A stretch of DNA of 21,942 nt from NCBI GenBank assembly GCA_035649415.1, contig DASRJP010000420.1, forward strand, positions 1 through 21,942, read 5' to 3'. Below the pieces are notes generated by a model. It saw nothing but the letters and a program-made list of their open reading frames with translations. It was not told where the DNA came from and did no database searches. The stretch's first letter is position 1, and the number at the start of each line of letters is the position of its first letter. A program made the position numbers and the translations under genes. This stretch comes from DATKDU01 sp035649415. GTDB lineage: Bacteria > Planctomycetota > Planctomycetia > Pirellulales > Pirellulaceae. Below are positions 1 to 9,100 of this stretch, in pieces.

Positions 1-152
1 CTCAGGTCCCCCCAGCCCTGGTCGTCCGCCAGGAAGATAACCACGTTGGGTCTGGCAGCGGCACTCTGCGCCCGGCCAACCTGGACGCCGAGCAGAACAA
101 CAAGCGGCACGATCGCCAGCGCGGCGCCCGACCTGGGGAGGCGAAAATTCAC
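1..152 (-). CDS. Secreted sulfatase, N-terminal fragment (runs off the left edge)
   Basis: Only the first 50 codons are in the window. The protein starts with a GTG codon at 152-150, and an AGGAGG Shine-Dalgarno sequence lies eight bases upstream, which decides this start. Residues 1-33 form a signal peptide (basic start, then hydrophobic ALAIVPLVVLLGV, then an Ala-rich cleavage region). Residues 35-50 read PNVVIFLADDQGWGDL, the usual N-terminal strand of the arylsulfatase family, where D43 and D44 would help bind the active-site calcium. The CxPSR formylglycine site lies beyond the edge, so activity and subclass cannot be judged. It follows the VIT-VWA gene by about 90 bases in the same direction and could share its transcript. 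Family call is secure; substrate is unknown. Confidence 0.85.
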   Translation of the reverse strand, partial: MNFRLPRSGAALAIVPLVVLLGVQVGRAQSAAARPNVVIFLADDQGWGDL

Positions 153-155
153 GTC

Positions 156-198
156 GAGGTCCTCCTGCGGCGCAGCATGGTGCTGCGCCGCCGACCTC
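156..198 (-). promoter_or_regulatory. Long hairpin overlapping the sulfatase ribosome binding site
   Basis: A perfect 10-bp inverted repeat (168-177 pairs with 181-190, arms CGGCGCAGCA and TGCTGCGCCG) has a three-base loop. An outer 6-bp arm (156-161 GAGGTC with 193-198 GACCTC) extends it. On the minus strand the AGGAGG ribosome binding site falls in the asymmetric internal loop between the two stems, and the GTG start is three bases beyond the outer stem. The structure could hide or present the ribosome binding site, or process the transcript between this gene and the upstream VIT-VWA gene. No U-run follows, so it is not a typical intrinsic terminator. The pairing is seen; the role is inferred. 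Confidence 0.5.
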
Positions 199-239
199 CT
201 ATTTCGCCTCGGCGATACCCTGAGTCAAGAGGCTCAGCC

Positions 240-3200
240 TCAATCTGCTTTCGTCAGCGACACGCCGGGGAGCGCCAGCCGATTCACCAGCACGACCACT
301 TCCCCTGGCAGCGGCTGATTGCCCACGAGGTCGCGCGACTCAGCGCGGAACTTTTCCCACAACTCCCCGCCAGCCTGCCGGCATGCCAGCGCGGCCAGCG
401 TCACCGCGTCCGGACCCGCCAGGCTCTGGAGCGTTTCTGCCAGCTTCTGCCGCTCGGCGTCCGTGGCCTGGCCGACTAGCAGCGCGCCTAGCAAACGCAC
501 TTCCGCCGCGGCGGCGTCATCCTCCGGTTTGGCGGCCAAAAACGGCGCCACCTTCGTGCGGTACTGGCGATTGTCCGGTTCGGCCAGGGCCGCATAGATG
601 ACGCTCGCCAGTGCGCCGCGGTCGCCGCGATTCTTTTCCAAGTCGGTAATTGCCGCCGTCGCTGCCGCTTGGGCCTTTTCACGTGCGTCTGCCGCCAGTG
701 CCGCCAGCTCCTTTTCCGCCGGCAAAGCGCGGGCGGCGGCACGAATTGCCCATAGCGAGCGCAGCACGAGCGGGCGCGATCCACCGGCGAGCAGTTCGCC
801 AGTCTCACGGCTCTTCCAGGCGATTTGCAACTCGGTCAGCGCCTCGAGATCTAGTTCGCCGCCTGCAGCCGCCGCCAAAAGCTGCCAGCTAAACTGGTCG
901 TGTGCGGCGGCGACGTCGAGCTTTTGTAGCGCGGACCGTGCCTTGGCCAGTTGTTCCTTGCGTGCGGCGAAACGCTTCGTCGTCAATTCAGCCAGCTTCG
1001 TCAGCGAGCGATCTGCCGGCGACTTGCCTCCCTGGAGCGCGTCCACGATCCGCGCCACGGCCGCATGCCTTTCGGGCGTGCCGAAGACGAGCAATTGACC
1101 AGGGGCAAACCAGCCGACGGAATTCTCGTCCTCCACCTTGAGCGACTGGCGGATGGCGGCCAGAAACTCGTCGGCCGCTTTTTGAGCCTCGGCCACCGCC
1201 TTGTTGTAATCGTCTTTCGGCAGGTCGTCATCCAGCGGCAGCGCGATGGCCGCAACGTCGTAGACCCAGCCAGAGTCGCCCTCGCGGCGGCGCTCGCTGC
1301 CGGCAATCACGCCCTTGTCTCCCTTCCACCAGGTGAGCCGCGCCGGTTGGAGGATCCAATCGAGTGCTTGGGCAGCAGTCGCGCGGCGCAGATCGAGGTA
1401 GCTGATCCGCGAGGTGTCGGAATCGACCAGCGCCGACGCATCGTCCACGCTCCCTTCCAGAAGGCGAATGTCGATCCCGGCGGCCTTTCCAACTTGCGCC
1501 AGCGCGTCCGCCAGCGTTACATCCCGCAAAACCAGATCGAGCTTTGTCTGAAGCGACGGCAATTTGGCCGCCCAATCCTCGATATCCTTCTTGTGCAACT
1601 CGGCGAGCCGCTCAATGGCCTGCGCGGAAACCGTGCCGTCGGACTGACCGACGTTGGCAACAGCGTTATCCAGCAGACAGGCCTGGGTCAGCATCAACCG
1701 CAGTTTTTCTTGGTCGGAGGGAGCTTCCTTCCCGGTCGCTGTTTCCAGCAACTTGCGGGCGGCTTCGGCTGTCTTGCTGCCGTGAGTCGCCAGGGCCGCA
1801 GCGGTGGAACCGGTCTGGCTAAGCACGGCCGTGCCATCGAGTTCCGCCAGCGCTTCGCCGCGCCCGAAGAATTGCTTACTGGCCTCCAGTCGCTTGAGCA
1901 GCGCAGGTTGGCCATTGCCGGCCACCATCAATCCGCGACTGCGGAATCGTCCGTCAGCCGGCGCGGAATCACCGGCATAGGAAAACCCACCGCCGCCCCC
2001 GGGCGCGACGACGCGTGCGGCTGAGGCAAACGCCGCTGCCGGCGCGGGTCCCGAACTGGCAGGGTGCGCGAACTTGCGGCGATACGAAAACCGGTCCGAT
2101 CTTTCTGCCTTGTCAACCTTGAATCCCAGCTCGATGGCGCCCTTGGCCATGCTGTCCTTCAGCGATTTCTTCTCGCTTACCGACAATACGGCCCCCAGGC
2201 GCACCAAACCTTCTTCGCCGTCCTGTTCTCCAAAGAAACCTTCCCAGCGCGTACCGGCCGGCAGCGGCACAGGGACCAGCATCCGCCGCGGCATTTTTGG
2301 CGGCTCGGTGCTTTCCACCTTCTTCGATTCATCGACGGCCACAAAGCTTGTGTACTGGCTCATCAGCTTGTAGTCGAGGGCGATCGCCGTGACCATTTCT
2401 TCGACGGCCGGCGAGCCCTGGTAATACGATTGGTGCATCAAGTCCTCGATCTTCTGCCGCGCCCAGACCTTGGCCAGCACTTCATGCTGAGCCTGCTTCT
2501 TGGGCAATTGGACTGCCAGCGGCCAGCTCACGTCCTGCCCCTCGACATTGCCGCTGACGGTGACCTGCGAATGCCACACTTCTTCTTCGCTCGGGCCCCC
2601 GCCGGCATACCGACCGTAAACAATTACCGGCCGACCGGCCCACAGTTCGGGAATCTTTGCGGGATAAGTCTCGCTGACCTTGAATTTGCCCCAGTCGATC
2701 TTGATCTTCGCCAGTTGGGCCCGCTGGATACGGGTCATGATCTCCTGCACCAGCGGCTGGGTCTCATCGGGCAGGCCGAGCTTTTTTCCCATGCCGCCTC
2801 CTTGCTTCGCGACGCCATCGACCAGGAACATGTTCGGCGACGAGCCGATGCCCACGCACCAGAAGCGGATCTGGTCGCCGCACTTTTTGCCCACGTGCTC
2901 GATGATCTCAGCTTCGTTGCCGATGTATCCGTCGGTGAGCATGACGACGATCCGCAGCCGCTCTTTGTCGATCGGCTCGTCGATGGCCATCTGCACGCCT
3001 TTGAGCATCTCGGTGCCGCCGCGGCCTTGGAGCCCCGCTGTGAAGCCGAGCGCCTTGCCAATATTCTCGTCCGTCACCGGCACCGGCGCGTCGAACAGCT
3101 TCTGGGCCTGGCTGGCGAACGTAATTACCTGCACGGTGTCGTTCTTGCGACACAGCTTGAGCATCCCCTGCATGGCCTCCACGACCTTGGAGGTCGGCTC

Positions 3201-4283
3201 ACCCGACATCGATCCGGAAACATCCACCAAAAACACGATTTCGCGCGGCGGGCTCTTGGTCAGCCGTTCGTCTTCCTGCGGCTGGATCATCAGCATGAAG
3301 TAGCCGTTACCGAGCTTTTGCCGATCACCCGAGTAATCGCCCGTATGGGCCAGGACTGCCAACTCCGGCTTTTTGCCGACGACGCCGTAGCGAAGCACGA
3401 AATCCTTGTTGGGTAGCGAATCGGCCGGTGAAAGCTTGATTGCCGCGGCGCGATCGCCGTCCTTCTTGATCTCCGCTGTGTGATTGGCCGAGAGCAGATT
3501 CTGAATCGGCACCCCCGCGTCGAGCTTCACCGACAGCGAAATGTCGTGGCCATTGCGAACGCCCGGCTTGAGCACCGGCGGGCTGATCCGCTCGGCGTCG
3601 GGGACGCGGTCGGTATTGGCGACCGGCGGAGAGACCTTGCCCTTCAGCTCCGCGGGGGGCGGCTGCCCGCCGCCGCTGGGCGTACCGGGGATGTAGCGCG
3701 GGCCGACGACCATCGGGAAGTGGAATTCATAGGTCCCCATGTCGTAGCGGAGCACGTCCACGTAGGAGATTTCGATTTTCACTTCCTGCCCCGGCTCGAT
3801 GTTGCCGACCGACTGGGTGAAGATGTTGGGCCGCTCTTGTTCCAAGAGCGCCGCGGCTTGCCCGGCGAGCAGCGCCTGCTCGTAGATCGAGCGGGCTTCG
3901 GCGCGACGCTTGATCACGCCCACGATCTTCCGTTCGCCAATAACCATGGTCATGTCGTCCACCGCCCCTTCGTGCGGCAGCGGAAAGACATAGACCGCCT
4001 CGATTTTCTCCTTGGTAGGATTGTGAAACGTCTGCGTCAACTTGACGCGGGCGATGAACCCGGAAATCTCCGCCTGCACATTGGTGTGCTTGAGGGGGCA
4101 TTCGACGATGCCGCCGTCTTTTTGCAAAATCCGCAGCGCGCCTTGGGAAACGAACTGCTCCACTGCGGGCGACTGGTCGCTCGGTGCAGCGTCGGCGGCC
4201 AAATTGGCTCTCATTGCTCCGAAAACGCCGAAGACGCAAAAACCAGTGGCAAGCGCAAGCCAGGGGCGTAGCCAGGCAGACAT
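240..4283 (-). CDS. Secreted VIT-VWA domain protein with C-terminal STN-like region (1347 aa)
   Basis: The start at 4283 (MSAWLRPW) is preferred over an upstream in-frame ATG at 4445, because AAAGGAG precedes it by seven bases and a signal peptide follows (residues 1-33). Residues about 46-190 form a VIT domain, as in inter-alpha-trypsin inhibitor heavy chains. Residues about 345-510 form a von Willebrand A domain with an intact MIDAS metal site (D354, S356, S358 in DVSGSMS). A Gly/Ala-rich linker follows near 735-775. Residues about 913-1085 resemble the short STN domain of secretins and TonB receptors (DVTLADALAQVGKAAGIDIR, then a second ATAAQALDWIL unit). The last 260 residues are Ala/Leu-rich and probably helical. 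VIT-VWA proteins usually mediate adhesion or assembly outside the cytoplasm. It lies downstream of the GYF_2 gene, 162 bases apart. The VIT and VWA calls are secure; the STN call is moderate; the exact role is unknown. Confidence 0.9.
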   Translation of the reverse strand: MSAWLRPWLALATGFCVFGVFGAMRANLAADAAPSDQSPAVEQFVSQGALRILQKDGGIVECPLKHTNVQAEISGFIARVKLTQTFHNPTKEKIEAVYVFPLPHEGAVDDMTMVIGERKIVGVIKRRAEARSIYEQALLAGQAAALLEQERPNIFTQSVGNIEPGQEVKIEISYVDVLRYDMGTYEFHFPMVVGPRYIPGTPSGGGQPPPAELKGKVSPPVANTDRVPDAERISPPVLKPGVRNGHDISLSVKLDAGVPIQNLLSANHTAEIKKDGDRAAAIKLSPADSLPNKDFVLRYGVVGKKPELAVLAHTGDYSGDRQKLGNGYFMLMIQPQEDERLTKSPPREIVFLVDVSGSMSGEPTSKVVEAMQGMLKLCRKNDTVQVITFASQAQKLFDAPVPVTDENIGKALGFTAGLQGRGGTEMLKGVQMAIDEPIDKERLRIVVMLTDGYIGNEAEIIEHVGKKCGDQIRFWCVGIGSSPNMFLVDGVAKQGGGMGKKLGLPDETQPLVQEIMTRIQRAQLAKIKIDWGKFKVSETYPAKIPELWAGRPVIVYGRYAGGGPSEEEVWHSQVTVSGNVEGQDVSWPLAVQLPKKQAQHEVLAKVWARQKIEDLMHQSYYQGSPAVEEMVTAIALDYKLMSQYTSFVAVDESKKVESTEPPKMPRRMLVPVPLPAGTRWEGFFGEQDGEEGLVRLGAVLSVSEKKSLKDSMAKGAIELGFKVDKAERSDRFSYRRKFAHPASSGPAPAAAFASAARVVAPGGGGGFSYAGDSAPADGRFRSRGLMVAGNGQPALLKRLEASKQFFGRGEALAELDGTAVLSQTGSTAAALATHGSKTAEAARKLLETATGKEAPSDQEKLRLMLTQACLLDNAVANVGQSDGTVSAQAIERLAELHKKDIEDWAAKLPSLQTKLDLVLRDVTLADALAQVGKAAGIDIRLLEGSVDDASALVDSDTSRISYLDLRRATAAQALDWILQPARLTWWKGDKGVIAGSERRREGDSGWVYDVAAIALPLDDDLPKDDYNKAVAEAQKAADEFLAAIRQSLKVEDENSVGWFAPGQLLVFGTPERHAAVARIVDALQGGKSPADRSLTKLAELTTKRFAARKEQLAKARSALQKLDVAAAHDQFSWQLLAAAAGGELDLEALTELQIAWKSRETGELLAGGSRPLVLRSLWAIRAAARALPAEKELAALAADAREKAQAAATAAITDLEKNRGDRGALASVIYAALAEPDNRQYRTKVAPFLAAKPEDDAAAAEVRLLGALLVGQATDAERQKLAETLQSLAGPDAVTLAALACRQAGGELWEKFRAESRDLVGNQPLPGEVVVLVNRLALPGVSLTKAD

Positions 4284-4385
4284 GGGCGGCTCCTTTTGCC
4301 GGCGGAAGAATACCGTCGCCAATCGCGGCGGACTGCTGGGATACCAAGAAAGACGACGACCCCCCAGCGGCCGTTTCGGCAATTC

Positions 4386-4421
4386 AAAAAAAGAGCCGAA
4401 GGCGGTAGCTTGCTGACCGCC
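4386..4421 (-). terminator. Possible weak terminator after the GYF_2 gene
   Basis: On the minus strand a 6-bp stem (4416-4421 with 4401-4406, GGCGGT/ACCGCC, nine-base loop) is followed eight bases later by seven consecutive Ts (4392-4386). A second inverted repeat (TTCGGC/GCCGAA, 4395-4400 with 4375-4380) brackets the T-run. The gap between stem and T-run is larger than in normal intrinsic terminators, so read-through into the VIT-VWA gene is likely. Low confidence. Confidence 0.25.
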
Positions 4422-4445
4422 AGCCAGGGAGCGGGGCCCCTCCAA

Positions 4446-5990
4446 TTACGGCATTCGCCGTCTTGAGCCAGCCGCGCCGCTGTCTTGAATCCACGGGTCC
4501 TGATCGAAAAGACGCACGCTGATCGCCTGCTGCTCCTGGACCTGGATCGCCGCCGCCTGGCCGAGTACATCGGCGGAAATCTCCCCGCGCACCTGGAAGC
4601 GTTCCTGTGCCGCTTGGACTCGCCCTTTCTTCGCGTCGAAGTAGATGCTGCCGCCGGCCACGTCGGGCACAAACTTTGCATCCGCCACGGCAAATGGCAA
4701 ATCGCCCGCTCCCTTCTCCGGCGGTTTGTACGTCATGTCGTGGACGTAATCAAACCGCTGGATTCCTTTCTGAGTCCCTTGAGGACGAAAGCTGGTGGTG
4801 CCGGACCAGCTTCCCAGTGACCCAAAGTCGTGGGTCATTTGCCGCACCATCGGCTGATTGCTGCGGGCCTGCTGATTGGGGACAAAAAACGAGAGCTGGG
4901 CCAATTCCTTCCAGCCAGCCTCATCCATGACCGAAGTGAGGAGAAATCCCTCGAGACCCTTGGGCTCGACTCGCACCGCCCGTCGGCCGTCCGCAGGACT
5001 GCTTGTCAGCTCCAGTACTTCCCCGCCGGCATTCAAACGATAACTGAACTGCCAGCCGACGATTTTTCGCAGCGACTCTTCGTAGTACCCTCGCGATAGA
5101 TCATCTGCACTGATCAGCCTTGCGTTCTTGACGATCTGATCCACCTTTCGAATCCCGCGTTCATCGGGCGGGCCGAGTCGCAGCTCCGAGAGCAATTGAT
5201 AATGTATGTTCTGAGAAGACTCAGTTCCCAGAATCGCAAACGTCGGATTTTTTTGGATGTCAACCTCTTGAAAGAACGTTTCCAGCTTGCTGGCTGGGGC
5301 ACTCTCGCCGCTGACGGTTGAAGGCGCGGCCGTTGTGCTGTCGGCTGTCGGGGCAGGCGCGGACGGAGCCGGATTCGGCGGCGCGGCAGGAGCTTCGGTA
5401 TTCTCCGGCAGTTCTTTGGCAGACGGAGCGATTGCCGGTGGTGAGGCTATATCCGTCGAGGGCGCAGGCGCGACTTTGACATCAGTAGCTTGCGAAACCT
5501 TGGTGGGCGCCGGACTGCGACGTTCGGTAGCGCGCTGCGTCTGCGTTTTCGATCTGCCTGATTGTGTCGCAGGCTGGACGCCGGTGCTGCCTGCCTTCGC
5601 CGCGACATTGAGCCCGCCGCGGGAATTGCTGGTGAAACCGCGGGCCATCCAGCCGATTGCGACGGCAGCCACGAGCAGCATCACCAGGCCGACTCCGCCG
5701 AGCACGATCCAGCCGGTGGAATCGGACGGCGGCCGCCGCGCTGACCGAGGAGGGTTCGCAGCTCGCGGCGACGGGGCACTGGCGGGCGTCCGTGGGGGAG
5801 GTGGCGGAGGCGGCGCCTGCGCACTACTTTTCGCGCCGAGCGCGGTAATTGAAACCCAGTCAGAAAATCCCTCCCGCCACACCAACGTCGCGGAGTCAAT
5901 TTCACCAACCTGCGCCAGCCGCGCGAGCTCCTGGCGCGAAACCGGCCCGCACGTTTCGCCGCTCTTTCGAAAGTACCACTGGTCGTTCAC
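4446..5990 (-). CDS. GYF_2 domain membrane protein with a long extracytoplasmic region (514 aa)
   Basis: I chose the GTG at 5990 because AGAAGGA lies eight bases upstream and the GYF_2 domain begins at once. An in-frame ATG at 6104 would add 38 unlikely residues. Residues 3-50 match GYF_2 (DUF4339): WYFRKSGETCGPVSRQEL then LVWREGFSDWVSI. A Pro-rich linker (58-90), a single membrane segment (about 93-116, GWIVLGGVGLVMLLVAAVAIG) and a low-complexity Ala/Pro/Ser/Thr stretch (118-235) follow. The C-terminal domain (235-514) is probably beta-rich and I do not recognise it with confidence; DUF6263-like planctomycete proteins are one possibility. In this family GYF_2 is expected to bind peptides in the cytoplasm, which would put the C-terminal domain outside the membrane. 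It is the first of three same-strand genes and is divergent from the cytochrome dehydrogenase gene. Confidence 0.85.
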   Translation of the reverse strand: MNDQWYFRKSGETCGPVSRQELARLAQVGEIDSATLVWREGFSDWVSITALGAKSSAQAPPPPPPPRTPASAPSPRAANPPRSARRPPSDSTGWIVLGGVGLVMLLVAAVAIGWMARGFTSNSRGGLNVAAKAGSTGVQPATQSGRSKTQTQRATERRSPAPTKVSQATDVKVAPAPSTDIASPPAIAPSAKELPENTEAPAAPPNPAPSAPAPTADSTTAAPSTVSGESAPASKLETFFQEVDIQKNPTFAILGTESSQNIHYQLLSELRLGPPDERGIRKVDQIVKNARLISADDLSRGYYEESLRKIVGWQFSYRLNAGGEVLELTSSPADGRRAVRVEPKGLEGFLLTSVMDEAGWKELAQLSFFVPNQQARSNQPMVRQMTHDFGSLGSWSGTTSFRPQGTQKGIQRFDYVHDMTYKPPEKGAGDLPFAVADAKFVPDVAGGSIYFDAKKGRVQAAQERFQVRGEISADVLGQAAAIQVQEQQAISVRLFDQDPWIQDSGAAGSRRRMP

Positions 5991-6014
5991 CGCATGTGTC
6001 CTTCTCTCGGCTGC

Positions 6015-6043
6015 ATTGTCGCTGTAGCCGACCAGCGGAGCAA
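6015..6043 (-). promoter_or_regulatory. Candidate sigma-70-type promoter for the GYF_2 gene
   Basis: On the minus strand TTGCTC (6043-6038) and GACAAT (6020-6015) are separated by 17 bases. The -10 box matches the consensus at four of six positions and the -35 at three. It would give a leader of about 18 bases that includes the AGAAGGA ribosome binding site. The match is modest. Confidence 0.3.
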
Positions 6044-6114
6044 GTGAAATGTCAGGCAGGCAAGTCCGCGCTTTCACTGCCAACGGCCCGACAAGTGCGG
6101 CCAAAAGTGGTCCA

Positions 6115-6123
6115 TGCTATGAT
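6115..6123 (+). promoter_or_regulatory. Candidate extended -10 promoter for the dehydrogenase gene
   Basis: TGC followed by TATGAT fits an extended -10 element (TGn plus five of six consensus bases). No good -35 box is visible 16-18 bases upstream, which extended -10 promoters can tolerate. Transcription would begin near 6130, after the in-frame ATG at 6120, which supports the start at 6176 for the downstream gene. Confidence 0.35.
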
Positions 6124-6175
6124 TCTGAGTGCAACCGCGGCGGACGGTTGCGAAGTCGTATTGCGGAATGATCTC

Positions 6176-9100
6176 ATGCGAGCTGGTCTTCGCCTGCTGG
6201 TCGTCGTCGGCTGCTTGCTTGGCGGCCCGGGATCGCTTCACGCGCAGCAGCCGCCAGCACCTTACAACAGCGGCGCCGGCGCCGACGAGTTGCCGCTGGA
6301 CGCGACTCGGGCGGCGGCTGGGTTTCGACTTCCCGAAGGTTTTCGCGCGCAGGTTTTTGCCGCCGAGCCCGACGTGCAAAACCCCGTGGCGATGACCTGG
6401 GACACCCGTGGCCGCCTGTGGGTCGCTGAATGCTATACGTATGCCGACCGTTCAAAGAAATATGATCTGACGCTCCGCGACCGCGTGCTGATCCTGGCTG
6501 ATAAGGACGGCGACGGGCGTGCCGACGAACGGAAGGTGTTCTGCGACAACGTCCAGCAGCTCATGAGTGTGGAAGTGGGCTTGGGCGGCGTGTGGCTGAT
6601 CGCACTGCCGCGGCTGCTGTTCATTCCCGATCGCGATGGAAACGACATCCCCGATGGACCGCCCGAGGTCGTGCTCGACGGTTTCGAGACGTCCCCGGAA
6701 AACTACCACAACTGTGCCAATGGCCTGCGCTGGGGTCCCGATGGCTGGCTCTATGGTCGCTGCGGCGCGTCGAGCCCGGGCCGCATTGGCCCGCCCGGCG
6801 CAACCGATGCCGAGCGAGTGCCGATCTACGGTGGCCTGTGGCGCTATCATCCCACGCGGCACATCTTCGAAACGCTCTGCCATGGCACGACCAATCCCTG
6901 GGGGCACGACTGGGACGCTCATGGTGAGCTGTTTTTCGTGAACACCGTTACCGGGCATCTGTTTCACATGATCCCCGGGGCGCATTACACCCGCAGCGCC
7001 ACCGTCACGGTCAATCCCTGGGTCTATGCGCCGATCGACACGCATGCCGACCACCTCCACTGGGATACCGGGCGGGGACTGGCCGACAGCGAAAACGTTG
7101 GCACGCACGACGGCTACGGCGGCGGGCACGCGCACTGCGGCGCGATGATCTACCTGGCTGACCAGTGGCCGGAGGAATATCGCGGCCGACTGATGACGCT
7201 CAACCTGCATGGCCGGCGAATCAACGTCGATCGCCTCGAGCGGGAAGGATGCGGATATGCCGCCCGCCACGAGCCCGACATCGCGCACGCTGCCGATACC
7301 TGGTTCCGCGGCATTGACCTCTCGTACGGGCCGGACGGCAGCGTCTACATGCTGGACTGGAGCGACACGGGCGAATGCCACGAGCACGACGGCATTCATC
7401 GCCTGTCGGGCCGCGTTTTTCGCATCAGTTACGGCGATGCCGCCGCGGGCCAGGTGTGCGACTTGACCAGCCGGAGCACAGCGGAGCTGGCTGCACTGCA
7501 TTCTCATGTCAATGAGTGGTTTGTTCGCCAGGCGCGCCGCGAGCTGGCCAACCGCGCCGCGCTTGGCGTCGAACTGACCAGCGCGAAAACCGAGCTCGTG
7601 CAGCTCATGACGAAGCCTGACGCGGATCCGGTGCTGAAGCTGCGGGCGCTGTGGACGCTCTATACGCTGGGTGCAACTAGTCGCCGTGACCTGGAAAAAC
7701 TGCTCGCTGATCCTGACGAGCACCTCCGCGTCTGTGGGCTGCGGTTGCTCGTCGACTTCTGGCCGCTGGATACCGTTCATGGACAAGTGCGATCGTCGCC
7801 TGCAGCAATTGACAAGGCGCTTGCCGCACGACTGCCGGCGATGGCACGCGAAGATTCCTCGGGTCTGATGCGACTGGTGCTGGCATCCACGCTCCAGCGA
7901 CTGCCACCGGCGCATCGTTCCGAGCTGGCCGCGGCCCTGGCCAGCCATGAAGAAAATGCCGACGACCATGATCTGCCAAAGCTCCTGTGGTATGGTCTTG
8001 CGCCGCTGGTCAAGGAAGACGCAGCAGCGCTTGTGCGGATTGCCGCCGAGGGAAAGTTTCCGTTGACGCGCCAGTGGATTGCCGCTGCTCTTGGCCAGGA
8101 TCCAGACCGCAATCGTGCTGCGCTCGACCAATTGCTCCAAAAGGCGATGCCACAAATCGAGACGGCGAGAGCGGACGTCGTGCGGGGACTGGTCGCAGGT
8201 CTGGCTGGGCACCGACGGGCAGATCCTCCGCCGAGCTGGGACGCGTTTGCCGCCAGCCTCAAAGAAGCAGACCCAGCGATCCGCGATCTCGTTCGCCGCG
8301 TCAGCGTCGTGTTTGGCGACGGCCTGGCCTTGGACGAAGTTCGCCAGGTGGCGCTGGACGGGAAGGCGCGGATTCCTGAGCGGCAAGCCGCGCTAAAAAC
8401 GCTGATCGACGCGCGGCCGGATGATCTCCGCGAGATTTGCCAGAAGCTGCTGAGGGTTCGCTTCCTGAATACGACGGCGCTGGCCGGTCTGACGCTGTTT
8501 GACGACCCCGCGATCGGCGAGCAGCTCGCAAAGAACTACAGCTCGTTTCATCCGACCGAGCGGCCAGCAGTCATCGAGACATTGGTTTCTCGCGCGACCT
8601 TTGCCGGGCCCCTGCTGGAGCAGATCGAAGCCGGCAAAATCCCCCGCTCCGATCTCAGCGCGCTGCATGCTCGCCAGATTCGCAGCCTGGGCGATGAGAC
8701 GCTGACGGCACGTTTGTCGGAGGTGTGGGGCGAGCTGCGAGATTCGCCCCGCGAGCGGCACGAGGCGATCGAGCGGCTTAAGGAGCAGTTGACTCCCAAG
8801 CGTCTGGCCACTGCCGACCTGCGGCGCGGACGGGGCGTTTTCCAAACGAACTGTGCCAACTGCCATCGCCTGTACGGCGCGGGCGCCGACGTTGGACCCG
8901 ATCTGACTGGCTCCGGCCGGCACAATCTGGCCTATCTGCTGGAAAACATCGTGGACCCCAGCGCCGTCGTCAACAAAGACTATCGCATGTCGATCGTCCG
9001 CGTCGATGACGGTCGCGTGCTCAACGGGCTGATCCTTAGCCAGGACGATCGCCGCGTGGTGCTTCAAACCGCCAAGGAGAAGTTCACGATCCTGCGCGAA

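Noticed and set aside
2064..3416. 450-codon plus-strand frame opposite the VWA region
   Set aside because: Shadow of the VIT-VWA gene; no recognisable feature.
5849..6175. N-terminal extension of the cytochrome dehydrogenase
   Set aside because: It overlaps the divergent GYF_2 gene, lacks protein-like sequence and would bury the signal peptide.
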